Shown: positions 41,667 through 50,929 of the stretch, one piece after another
Position numbering within the stretch: position 1 is the stretch's first letter
How the letters are laid out: every line of letters begins with the position of its first letter
Assembly (NCBI RefSeq): GCF_023898315.1
Contig: NC_064623.1
Span: 16,939,140-17,003,139 of the forward strand
Source of the DNA: Schistocerca nitens
Taxonomy: Eukaryota > Arthropoda > Insecta > Orthoptera > Acrididae
Direction of reading: 5' to 3'
Length of the DNA stretch: 64,000 nucleotides
Notes under the pieces: generated by a model
Told to the model about the DNA's origin: nothing
The model's database searches: none
Seen by the model: the letters and a program-made list of their open reading frames with translations, nothing else
Position numbers and translations under genes: made by a program

Positions 41667-42259
41667 TAACTTCAGTTCGTTGCAGCATGTCAGGTGTGAC
41701 AGCCGTGGACGGTCCCCCCCCCCCCCCCCCCTCCGACGCTGCAAGTAGTGGAGCTCCACCGAACCGCCTTCTGATGACCTCACCCTCCGTGCCCAGCGAC
41801 TAAATCCCCTTCTGTCAACAGCAGACGCTCCATAGACTTTCTTCCTCTGCCGTGAGATATTCAATGACGGCACGTTGCTTGTAACGTACATCACCTACAG
41901 ACGCAACTTTGAGACTGTTCTGCAGCTACGCTATCTGTCGGAAGTCATGGAAACTTGGCTCGCTCACTCAGGAGGCTTCAAATAATACATACGTAACGTT
42001 TCGCTTTCGTAGCGATGTTTTCGGCTGAGGAAGAAAAAAAAAAAAAAACGCGGTGCATCACTTTCTGGATAACCCTCGTACGCTGACGAAAATGGCAAGC
42101 GAACGCTCATGAAGCATCAATCCCATATTTGTCAAAATATTTGAGGTATTAAATGATTAAACTTTCATTACATTTGAAACATGATTTAATCAACATCTGT
42201 TGGGTGATTACCACAGCCACGAATGCTCCTTGTACTCGTTGTGGTTTACAAGCAATCAC

Positions 42260-42515
42260 TATATGAAAGTCAAATTGAGGAATCAGATGAAACTATACGG
42301 TTCCAGAGACTGTTTCAAGTCCCAAATCTCTATAATGATACACATGCAGACTGAAATGACGACTGGAAATTTGTACAAAGACCAGGATTCGAACCTGAGT
42401 CTCTTACTCACTGTGCAAATGTGCTAACCACTATCAGAGTGGCTCTGCGCAATTACTGCGACTACCCTAGCACTCCGACCTCCTCAATCTAGATTCCCAT
42501 TCACCCTTCAGGCCT
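42260..42515 (-). mobile_element. tRNA-derived SINE (type 3)
   Basis: On the minus strand: GGGTGAATGGGAATCTAG, GAGCCACTCTGATAGTGG, box A-like TGGTTAGCACATT, box B GGTTCGAATCCTGG and then a tail with CAAATTTCCAGTCGTCATT. The same body appears in the plus orientation at 42885-43065. Confidence 0.65.
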
Positions 42516-42670
42516 CACATCATACATGTTTGAGATTCGAAATGGTCTCTGGGACCATTTGCATTTGATTAAAGCACCTATGCCTGGGTTTCAGGCAGAA
42601 TCCCCTATTTCGTTCGATGCTGAGCTGCTATTCCAGTTCTGTTGGAGAACCTCTACAGTGGTGTCCGGTG

Positions 42671-42870
42671 CCGCGCGGGGTAGCCGAGCGGTCTCAGCGT
42701 CTTGTCACGGTCCGTGCGGCTCCCCAAGTCAGAGGTTCGAGTCCTCCTTCGAGCATGGGTGTGTGTGTGTTGTCCATAGCGTAAGTTAGTTTAACTTAGA
42801 TTAACTAGTGTGTAGGCTTAGGGACCGATGACCTCAGTAGTTTGGTCCCATAACATCTTGCCACAAATTT
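42671..42870 (+). mobile_element. tRNA-derived SINE (type 2)
   Basis: GCCGCGCGGGGTAGCCGAG head with box A, box B AGGTTCGAGTCCTCC, GGGTGTGTGTGTG, GGGACCGATGACCTCAG and TTGGTCCCATAA. Leu-type tRNA-like head. The copy at 39488-39631 is a truncated relative. Confidence 0.82.
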
Positions 42871-42884
42871 CCAAAATGGTTTTC

Positions 42885-43065
42885 GAGTTTAGGCCGAATA
42901 CCAAGTCGGCTGTGGTGTGAATGGGAATTCGGACTGAGGAGGGAGGTGTGCCAGGGTAACCTTTGCAGTTGTGCAAATCCACCCTCCCGGGGTGCCGTAA
43001 TGGTTGGCTCATCTCCGTAGTGAGCAGGTAACCTGTATTCGAATCCTTTTTTCGTCGCTTCGTTC
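42885..43065 (+). mobile_element. tRNA-derived SINE (type 3), 3'-truncated
   Basis: GGTGTGAATGGGAATTCGG, GAGGAGGGAGGTGTGCCAGG, GTAATGGTTGGCTCATCT (box A-like) and TGTATTCGAATCC (box B). Forms an inverted pair with the copy at 42260-42515. Confidence 0.62.
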
Positions 43066-43087
43066 TGCATATATGTCGTCCTATTGA

Positions 43088-43127
43088 GGCAAGGTCCATG
43101 GTTCCCCCATGAACCATGGACCTTGCC
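43088..43127. repeat. Perfect 17-bp hairpin at 5' end of RTE copy 2
   Basis: Arms 43088-43104 and 43111-43127 are exact complements (GGCAAGGTCCATGGTTC) around the loop CCCCAT. The right arm is ordinary RTE 5' sequence, while the left arm is an inverted duplicate not present in copy 1. Confidence 0.95.
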
Positions 43128-46100
43128 GTTGGTGGGGAGGCTTGCGTGCCTCAGCGATACAGATGGCCGTACCGTAGGTGCAACCACAACGGAGGGGTAT
43201 CTGTGGAGAGGCCAGACAAACATGTGGTTCCTGAAGAGGGGCAGCAGCCTTTTCAGTAGTTGCAGGGGCAACAGTCTGGATGATTGACTGATCTGGCCTT
43301 GTAACATTAACCAAAACGGCCTTGCTGTGCTGGTACTGCGAACGGCTGAAAGCAAGGGGAAACTACAGCCGTAATTTTTCCCGAGGACATGCAGCTTTAC
43401 TGTATGATTAAATGATGATGGCGTCCTCTTGGGTAAAATATTCCGGAGGTAAAATAGTCCCCCATTCGGATCTCCGGGCGGGGACTACTCAAGAGGACGT
43501 CGTTATCAGGAGAAAGAAAACTGGCATTCTACGGATCGGAGCGTGGAATGTCAGATCCCTTAATCGGGCAGGTAGGTTAGAAAATTTAAAAAGGGAAATG
43601 GATAGGTTAAAGTTAGATATAGTGGGAATTAGTGAAGTTCGGTGGCAGGAGGAACAAGACTTTTGGTCAGGTGATTACAGGGTTATAAATACAAAATCAA
43701 ATAGGGGTAATGCAGGAGTAGGTTTAATAATGAATAAAAAAATAGGAGTGCGGGTTAGCTACTACAAACAGCATAGTGAACGCATTATTGTGGCCAAGAT
43801 AGACACAAAGCCCATGCCTACTACAGTAGTACAAGTTTATATGCCAACTAGCTCTGCAGATGATGAAGAAATTGATGAAATGTATGACGAGATAAAAGAA
43901 ATTATTCAGGTAGTGAAGGGAGATGAAAATTTAATAGTCATGGGTGACTGGAATTCGTCAGTAGGAAAAGGGAGAGAAGGAAACATAGTAGGTGAATATG
44001 GATTGGGGGGAAGAAATGAAAGAGGAAGCCGCCTTGTAGAATTTTGCACAGAGCATAACTTAGTCATAGCTAACACTTGGTTCAAGAATCATAAAAGAAG
44101 GTTGTATACCTGGAAGAATCCTGGAGACACTAAAAGGTATCAGGTAGATTATATAATGGTAAGACAGAGATTTAGGAACCAGGTTTTAAATTGTAAGACA
44201 TTTCCAGGGGCAGATGTGGATTCTGACCACAATCTATTGGTTATGAACTGCAGATTGAAACTGAAGGAACTGCAAAAAGGTGGGAATTTAAGGAGATGGG
44301 ACCTGGATAAACTGAAAGAACCAGAGGTTGTAGAGAGTTTCAGGGAGAGCATAAGGGAACAATTGACAGGAATGGGGGAAAGAAATACAGTAGAAGAAGA
44401 ATGGGTAGCTCTGAGGGATGAAGTAGTGAAGGCAGCAGAGGATCAAGTAGGTAAAAAGACGAGGGCTAATAGAAATCCTTGGGTAACAGAAGAAATATTG
44501 AATTTAATTGATGAAAGGAGAAAATATAAAAATGCAGTAAATGAAGCAGGCCAAAGGGAATACAAACGTCTCAAAAATGAGATCGACAGAAAGTGCAAAA
44601 TGGCTAAGCAGGGATGGCTAGAGGACAAATGTAAGGATGTAGAGGCTTGTCTCACTAGGGGTAAGATAGATACTGCCTACAGGAAAATTAAAGAGACCCT
44701 TGGAGAGAAGAGAACCACTTGCATGAATATCAAGAGCTCAGATGGCAACCCAGTTCTAAGCAAAGAAGGGAAGGCAGAAAGGTGGAAGGAGTATATAGAG
44801 GGTTTATACAAGGGCGATGTACTTGAGGACAGTATTATGGAAGTGGAAGAGGATGTAGATGAAGATGAAATGGGAGATAAGATACTGCGTGAAGAGTTTG
44901 ACAGAGCACTGAAAGACCTGAGTCGAAACAAGGCCCCGGGAGTAGACAACATTCCATTAGAACTACTGATGGCCTTGGGAGAGCCAGTCATGACAAAACT
45001 CTACCGTCTGGTGAGCAAGATGTATGAGACTGGCGAAATACCCACAGACTTCAAGAAGAATATAATAATTCCAATCCCAAAGAAAGCAGGTGTTGACAGA
45101 TGTGAAAATTACCGAACTATCAGTTTAATAAGTCACAGCTGCAAAATACTAACGCGAATTCTTTACAGACGAATGGAAAAACTGGTAGAAGCGGACCTCG
45201 GGGAAGATCAGTTTGGATTCCGTAGAAATGTTGGAACACGTGAGGCAATACTAACCTTACGACTTATCTTAGAAGAAAGATTAAGAAAAGGCAAACCTAC
45301 GTTTCTAGCATTTGTAGACTTAGAGAAAGCTTTTGACAACGTTGACTGGAATACTCTCTTTCAAATTCTGAAGGTAGCAGGGGTAAAATACAGGGAGCGA
45401 AAGGCTATTTACAATTTGTACAGAAACCAGATGGCAGTTATAAGAGTGGAGGGGCATGAAAGGGAAGCAGTGGTCGGGAAAGGAGTGAGACAGGGTTGTA
45501 GCCTCTCCCCGATGTTATTCAATCTGTATATTGAGCAAGCAGTAAAGGAAACAAAAGAAAAATTCGGAGTAGGTATTAAAATTCATGGAGAAGAAGTAAA
45601 AACTTTGAGGTTCGCCGATGACATTGTAATTCTGTCAGAGACAGCAAAGGACTTGGAAGAGCAGTTGAACGGAATGGACAGTGTCTTGAAAGGAGGATAT
45701 AAGATGAACATCAACAAAAGCAAAACGAGGATAATGGAATGTAGTCAAATTAAATCGGGTGATGCTGAGGGGATTAGATTAGGAAATGAGACACTTAAAG
45801 TAGTAAAGGAGTTTTGCTATTTAGGGAGTAAAATAACTGATGATGGTCGAAGTAGAGAGGATATAAAATGTAGACTGGCAATGGCAAGGAAATCGTTTCT
45901 GAAGAAGAGAAATTTGTTAACATCGAGTATAGATTTAAGTGTCAGGAAGTCGTTTCTGAAAGTATTTGTATGGAGTGTAGCCATGTATGGAAGTGAAACA
46001 TGGACGATAACCAGTTTGGACAAGAAGAGAATAGAAGCTTTCGAAATGTGGTGCTACAGAAGAATGCTGAAGATAAGGTGGGTAGATCACGTAACTAATG

Positions 46101-46394
46101 AGGAGGTATTGAATAGGATTGGGGAGAAGAGAAGTTTGTGGCACAACTTGACTAGAAGAAGGGATCGGTTGGTAGGACATATTTTGAGGCATCAAGGGAT
46201 CACAAATTTAGCATTGGAGGGCAGCGTGGAGGGTAAAAATCGTAGAGGGAGACCAAGAGATGAATACACTAAGCAGATTCAGAAGGATGTAGGTTGCAGT
46301 AGGTACTGGGAGATGAAGAAGCTTGCACAGGATAGAGTAGCATGGAGAGCTGCATCAAACCAGTCTCAGGACTGAAGACCACAACAACAACAAC
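43090..46394 (+). mobile_element. RTE-clade LINE, copy 2, apparently complete
   Basis: Full-length relative of the element at 1558-4793: the same 5' region, one unbroken endonuclease-RT ORF, then the stop and a CAA-repeat 3' end. Flanked by a 7-bp duplication attgagg at 43083-43089 and 46395-46401. It is the best candidate in the window for a recently or still mobile LINE. Confidence 0.95.
43412..46375 (+). CDS. RTE endonuclease-reverse transcriptase, 987 residues
   Basis: A single open frame starting at MMMASSWVKYSGGK. Domain order: AP-type endonuclease (residues about 40-280: GAWNVRSLN, SEVRWQEE, MGDWNSS with Asp179, YTWKNPGDTKRYQVDYI, and SDHNLL with Asp272 and His273), a charged helical linker (about 290-480), reverse transcriptase (about 500-800: NKAPGVDNIPLELL, RTISLISHSCKIL, QFGFRRN, FVDLEKAFDNVDW, GVRQGCSLSPMLFNL, FADDIVILSE with FADD at 734-737) and a C-terminal region with CYRRMLKIRWVDHV and GRPRDEYTKQI ending NQSQD. 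All recognised catalytic residues are present. It would nick host DNA and copy its own RNA there. Three successive Met codons make the exact start uncertain by a residue or two. Confidence 0.95.
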   Translation: MMMASSWVKYSGGKIVPHSDLRAGTTQEDVVIRRKKTGILRIGAWNVRSLNRAGRLENLKREMDRLKLDIVGISEVRWQEEQDFWSGDYRVINTKSNRGNAGVGLIMNKKIGVRVSYYKQHSERIIVAKIDTKPMPTTVVQVYMPTSSADDEEIDEMYDEIKEIIQVVKGDENLIVMGDWNSSVGKGREGNIVGEYGLGGRNERGSRLVEFCTEHNLVIANTWFKNHKRRLYTWKNPGDTKRYQVDYIMVRQRFRNQVLNCKTFPGADVDSDHNLLVMNCRLKLKELQKGGNLRRWDLDKLKEPEVVESFRESIREQLTGMGERNTVEEEWVALRDEVVKAAEDQVGKKTRANRNPWVTEEILNLIDERRKYKNAVNEAGQREYKRLKNEIDRKCKMAKQGWLEDKCKDVEACLTRGKIDTAYRKIKETLGEKRTTCMNIKSSDGNPVLSKEGKAERWKEYIEGLYKGDVLEDSIMEVEEDVDEDEMGDKILREEFDRALKDLSRNKAPGVDNIPLELLMALGEPVMTKLYRLVSKMYETGEIPTDFKKNIIIPIPKKAGVDRCENYRTISLISHSCKILTRILYRRMEKLVEADLGEDQFGFRRNVGTREAILTLRLILEERLRKGKPTFLAFVDLEKAFDNVDWNTLFQILKVAGVKYRERKAIYNLYRNQMAVIRVEGHEREAVVGKGVRQGCSLSPMLFNLYIEQAVKETKEKFGVGIKIHGEEVKTLRFADDIVILSETAKDLEEQLNGMDSVLKGGYKMNINKSKTRIMECSQIKSGDAEGIRLGNETLKVVKEFCYLGSKITDDGRSREDIKCRLAMARKSFLKKRNLLTSSIDLSVRKSFLKVFVWSVAMYGSETWTITSLDKKRIEAFEMWCYRRMLKIRWVDHVTNEEVLNRIGEKRSLWHNLTRRRDRLVGHILRHQGITNLALEGSVEGKNRRGRPRDEYTKQIQKDVGCSRYWEMKKLAQDRVAWRAASNQSQD

Positions 46395-46404
46395 ATTGAG
46401 GTAT

Positions 46405-47265
46405 TTGTTGTCATGCTTGAAACGCGAACTGTATCATTTCAGGAAGACTGTTGGATGGTACGAAATTATAGGCCTTTCCATCGCGTCCCAACCACGCTCT
46501 ATGGGTTACAGATTAGGGGACTCAGCAGGCTAGCAATGGGTCTGTACAATACTCGAGGCGTTTGTGCTGTGAACTACGGTGGGGTCTTGCATTATCCTGC
46601 TGGAATATGCTATCTGGTACCCTACCCATCAAGGGTGTCACAAGAGATTTTACCATTCTTACCCTACAGTGGCGAGAATTCAGCCTCGCCTCAACAACTA
46701 TCCAATCAGCCCTATCGTCACATTCAATAGCTTTGCACACCATGGCTCCACTCACTCCTTCTGGTGACCTCTCACAAGATCGTCTATTTATACGCTGGTG
46801 TCGATATGAATGGCAGAAACTGAAGCAAGATTCATCTCTAAACGTCACAGTATGCCACTCGATTCACACCCAATCTACACCACGTAAGTCTTCGTTGTCT
46901 GTAATATTGTGACAGCGAAAAACGACACATGGCAATCCGGTTTTCTGGACTTCTCTCGATTTTTCCTGTTGACCTTGTGCTTATAGTCTCTGGCTGGATG
47001 ACAGCTGCAGTCACGCCTCAGTTTATCTGAGTAATGTGAACGGCCGTAGAATCTCCTCGCGGTGCAGTGCCTCTGGGAAGACGAGTGGCCGCTCTTCTGG
47101 CCATCCTGTAGCCATGAGTTCATCTCGTCACCATCCATTCTGCAGTCATGGTGTGATGTTCCCATGTCCAATGATTCCAATGAATCGACCTTTCTCAAAG
47201 TCCGAAAGGTGCTGATTAGCTGCATACCCACATACTCTGCACTTCTTGTGTTGCTCTCCATTTGA
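46405..47265 (-). mobile_element. Tc1-like transposon remnant
   Basis: Minus-strand frames carry TFRDESCFSF (first Asp) and SIFQQDNARPHRS (second Asp) at 46522-46848, with an upstream DNA-binding-like part around 46875-47265 (FTLLR-like and SRKPDCHVSFF). The third-residue region toward 46440-46520 is heavily decayed. Terminal repeats not found. Confidence 0.68.
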
Positions 47266-47899
47266 AACGTTTCAGTAGCTTAATACACACCCAACAGCTA
47301 TTATGGACTGTCACTGTTCTTCATTTGTAGGAAGCCTTTTTTCTGTTCTGAAAACACAGGAAATAAGCCCCCATAAGAATGAGATTTTAATCCAACAGCC
47401 AGTCAAATACTGGGTGATCAGTCTAGAAATGTCCGTTCAGGGTGTTCATGGTGTTCATGTCCATTTCCATTAGTGTGTAAGTGTATGTACTTGCGTTCAG
47501 GTAACAGAGCTGATACATACAGGATACTGCCAAAATAATCAGAACTTCTATGCTTGTGACACTATCGGTTGTTCTGGATTGATGGGGTTAATTCTTTGAT
47601 GCACCAATTCTCATTAGCCACACAAAGATATTAAAAGTTGAATATGTGTACAGATAAATATTTACAAAGAAAAACAAATGCGGTAATGTACTGTCCACAG
47701 ATCTCGAATGAAACAGACCTCATGCCTGTGGATTAAGTCTAAAATCTTAGACATATCTTCATTTAAAATGTAATAAATAGTTGGTCAGTGAACATGTAAA
47801 TGTTCAAGAGACTGAGATGCGTATTATATTTCTTAGGCTCTCTGTAGCCTTGCATTACCAAATAAAAATATTTCACAAAATTTATTGACAATGATGGCA
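47266..47899. other. Spacer, nothing recognised
   Basis: AT-rich, no motifs. Confidence 0.45.
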
Positions 47900-47912
47900 T
47901 TACTGCACTAAA

Positions 47913-48110
47913 AAATGGTTCAAATGGCTCTGAGCACTATGGGACTCAACTGCTGAGGTCATTAGTCCCCTAGAACTTAGAACTAGTTAAACCTAACTAA
48001 CCTAAGGACATCACACACATCCATGCCCGAGGCAGGATTCGAACCTGCGACCGTAGCGGTCTCGCGGTTCCAGACTGCAGCGCCAGAACCGCGCGGCCAC
48101 TTCGGCCGGC
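47913..48110 (-). mobile_element. tRNA-derived SINE (type 1)
   Basis: Full-length minus copy with an exact 13-bp duplication ttactgcactaaa at 47900-47912 and 48111-48123. Confidence 0.95.
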
Positions 48111-48189
48111 TTACTGCACTAAATTTGAACAGAAGTCAGACTGTATTAATACTCGCATTATTTTATATTAGTAGTAACATATGCACATC

Positions 48190-48960
48190 AGCTGGTTCTA
48201 TTTAGAAATTCATCAATGGACTGGACCAAAAAAAGTACTTTAATTCTTTATGAAGATTATTCCTATATCTAGTACTGAATCCATAAATTGAGGTGTTCGT
48301 TTGAAAAATAGATGTATTTTCAGTGCCAAATTTTGTTAAGGAATATTTGGAAGCAGTAGTTAGTAACTCTAATTCCCAAATCAGGCCTCTCCAGGGTATT
48401 ACTGTGTTTAGACCACAAATAATTATTATTACACTTTTTTGGGCATTGATTTGACGAGTTACCCAAATAATAATCCCATATGACTTTCTGGAATGAAAGT
48501 AAGCAGTTTGCTGGATTTTTTCTATTTTCACATCAGCTGTCTGACAACATTCGTCTTCAGAATATTTGTTTAGGCCCTTCAGCAGTCCTATTGAATGCTC
48601 CTCCCAGTTGAATTCACTATCAAGCTGTAATCCCAAGAATTTAACACTGTACAATTCTTCCATGTATATTTTAGGCAGATATTGGTGGCGAAACCTCCTG
48701 TAAGTGCTAAACTGCTTGTAGTGCGTTTTTTTTCAAAGTTTAGCGACAATGCGTTGACCAGGAACCATTTATTAACCGTTCTTTCCAAATTTACACCCGA
48801 TTTTCTATTTATTTCAATGTTTGTATCATCTGCAACAAAACAAGCTTGGCATCTTGTGGCATTACAGGTGAAAGGTAATTCATATGCACAAAAAAAGTGG
48901 GGGTACTAAGATAGAACCTTGTGGATCACCGTATGTAATAAGTTCATAATAGAATGATGG
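48190..48960 (-). mobile_element. LINE reverse transcriptase C-terminal fragment
   Basis: The minus strand reads VNKWFLVNALSLNFEK (48588-48788) then SVKFLGLQLDSEFNWEEH and SRKSYGIIIWV (48202-48663), the post-catalytic thumb region common to Jockey/CR1-group LINEs, but a family different from those at 18660 and 32655. At least one frame change, and truncated at both ends. The catalytic motifs are absent. Confidence 0.72.
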
Positions 48961-49560
48961 GGGTTAGAAGGCTAGTACACACCTTAGCAGTTTTTACTTC
49001 CACCTTTTTCTAATCATTGCAAAAAAGATATTTTACAGAAACATAATACGATGCTAAACTGGGACATTGAAACAGCAATATAATTTATTCAATTTTCTCT
49101 CACTTTCAGCTAACACAAGCGATAAAGCCTGTACATGGTTATAACCCCACTGCAGTCTGATGGTTGCTATAGCTGTACGAGATCACTGCAATCCTAAGCC
49201 ATAGTATATTGCTGATTTTACCAATATATAGATATATTCCTCCCAGTTCCCTAACCTTTTCTGTCACTCAGCGTATGCTGTCAAACAGTCTAGTTCGGCG
49301 CTGGATACAAGCAGTACTTACGACAGTGAACACTAGCTATTTAACTGTCTTCCATTTCTTAGTCATCTGCGCTTCGTCTTCGCATGAGAATCTATCTTCG
49401 CAGTCCCAGCTCGGGATGTCAGGTAATCCATGTGACGTAGCTGGAGGGTGCTGGTTATGTCCACAATAGTTGAAGCAGTCTTTAAGCAATTTGTCACGCC
49501 AGAAAATTTGTGCACTGGTTATCGTAAATACTGCAAAAACAAAGGCTCTGCAGGGCACAT
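48961..49560. other. Spacer, nothing recognised
   Basis: No motif or repeat recognised in about 600 bp. Confidence 0.45.
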
Positions 49561-49562
49561 AT

Positions 49563-49680
49563 GGTGATGATGATGATGATATTTGGTTTGTGGGGCGCTC
49601 AATTGCGCGGTCATCAGCGCCAGCACACATAGCACCGTGACTGAGCTGATCTTCTTCCTCTGTGACACTCATCATGCTGT
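49563..49680 (-). mobile_element. 3' tail of an I-like LINE
   Basis: The plus strand shows GATGATGATGATGAT followed by TTTGTGGGGCGCTCAATTGC and GGTCATCAGCGCC. In minus orientation this is a GGCGCTGATGACC...AAACCAAATATC end with an (ATC)n tail, similar in layout to the 3' end at 11282-11400. Only the tail is present. Confidence 0.6.
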
Positions 49681-50006
49681 CAATAAGTGGGGCTTCAAGA
49701 GCTCCCTGTCACGAGGCAACTGGTTAGCCAGGAACCTTGCAACGTAGATACGGCTGCAACAGAGTATGACAAGTAGTTACGCTGACAAAAGCAGCCTCTG
49801 TCGGTAGCCAAACCTCTGGTAATTTCATGTAGATCTTGAAACGGTATCAAGTAGAAATAAATTTTCCTGGCATGGTCTCTTTCTGCGAAAGCCGACACTC
49901 AGATGTGACCCTACCCAGTTTCCTCTATTTTTCACCATACACCAACCTGAGGTATACACCAATTCTGGGTGTCCATCTTGTGTTTTTATTTCTCTTCATC
50001 GAAATC
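49681..50006. other. Spacer, nothing recognised
   Basis: About 330 bp with no recognisable gene or repeat. Confidence 0.4.
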
Positions 50007-50345
50007 AGCCAACGGTCTTGCCGCAGTGGCAACATCGGTTCCCGTCAGATCACCGAAGTTAAGCGCTGTCGGTCTGGGATAGCACTGGGATGGGTGACCA
50101 TCTGGTCTGCCGAGCGCTGTTGGCAAGCGGGGTGCACTCAGCCCTTGAGAAGCAAACTGAGGAGCTACTTGATAGAGAAGTAGCGGCTCCCGTCTCGTAA
50201 ACTGACATACGGCCGAGAGAACGGCGTGCTGACCAGATGCCCCTTAATATCCATCTCCATTGACGCCTGTGGAATGAGGATGACACGGCGGCCGGTCGGT
50301 ACCGTTGGACCTACATGGCCTGTTCTGGCGGATTTTAGTTTAGTT
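50007..50345 (+). mobile_element. 5S rRNA-derived SINE, copy 2
   Basis: The head closely resembles 5S rRNA: GGTTCCCGTCAGATCACCG, AAGTTAAGCGCTGTCGG and GGGATGGGTGACCATCTGG, the last being the internal control region, then GCTGTTGGC near the 5S 3' end. The body after about 50125 (AGTAGCGGCTCCCGTCTCG, CGTGCTGACCAGATGCC) matches the copy at 26143-26460. Confidence 0.82.
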
Positions 50346-50689
50346 AATTAACAATTCACGCAGTCACTGACTGTGTCGGTGATGTATTAACATTACAGTG
50401 TTTTATTCTCCCCGCCCACCTGAGCTGAAGTTATACTCTGAGTTCTGTTCCCTTATGCGACTGTTCCTGGTTCTTTTAAGATGTCAATGGGTAATTTTTA
50501 TGTTCGAAGTCAATAAATGTAATTGTTACAGTGTCCATTTGTTTCCATTCATAGCGAAAAGATCCCTCCAACCATTGATATATCGATGCGAGCGATTTAG
50601 TAACCATTTATTTCATGTGTAATTGGGTTACCCCTATTATTATTTGAATAAGGCGTTTCCTGTTGCGCGACAGTATCCTTGTTTCCAGT

Positions 50690-50925
50690 CCGCCTGCTTA
50701 GTTGAGTGGTAAAATACATCGGGCCCAAGTACCTTTCCTGGCTGGGTTGCAGATTTCCTCCACTCGTGGACTGGGCGTTGTGTTGTGCTCATCATCATCT
50801 CATTGTCACCGACATGCAAGTCGCCCAATGTGGCATCACCTGAAATAAGACTTGCAACTCAGTGGCCGAACTTCCTCAGAACGGGCCTCCCAGCCATCAA
50901 TACCACACGATCATTTCATTTTTTT
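50690..50925 (+). mobile_element. tRNA-derived SINE (type 4)
   Basis: Contains CTTAGTTGAGTGGTAAAATA (box A-like), TGGCTGGGTTGCAGATTT (weak box B), GGACTGGGCGTTGTGTTGT, ATCATCATCTCATTGTCACC, GCAAGTCGCCCAATGTGGC and a CATTTCATTTTTT end. I recognise this order as a widespread insect SINE. Confidence 0.65.
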
Positions 50926-50929
50926 ATCC

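Larger units (their letters stand above)
39095..41960 (-). pseudogene. Mariner transposase, split and decayed
   Basis: Minus-strand pieces from right to left: N-terminal VYGASAVDRRGFSRWA (41631-41894, running into a poly-C/G tract at about 41706-41731), then, left of the Tc1 insertion, SVDAIIRTLGYSKVCARWVP and first Asp IMTGDETRV (39741-39983), then C-terminal HPSDFHLFGPLKDAI (39095-39340) with the third Asp kept. The second Asp region, near the SINE, is not in a clear frame. Confidence 0.82.
38998..42078 (-). mobile_element. Mariner holding a SINE and a Tc1 element
   Basis: TA at 38996-38997 and 42079-42080. Ends CGAGGGTTGCCGAGAAAGTA and complement of CGAGGGTTATCCAGAAAGTG. Same mariner family as 27038-27914. 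Subtracting the nested SINE (with its 9-bp duplication) and Tc1 (with TA) leaves about 1313 bp, a full-length mariner. It lies 44 bp after the donor of the host exon. Confidence 0.9.

Noticed and set aside
50030-50130. A 5S rRNA gene
   Set aside because: Diverged from 5S, followed by a SINE body shared with another copy; it is a retroposon head.
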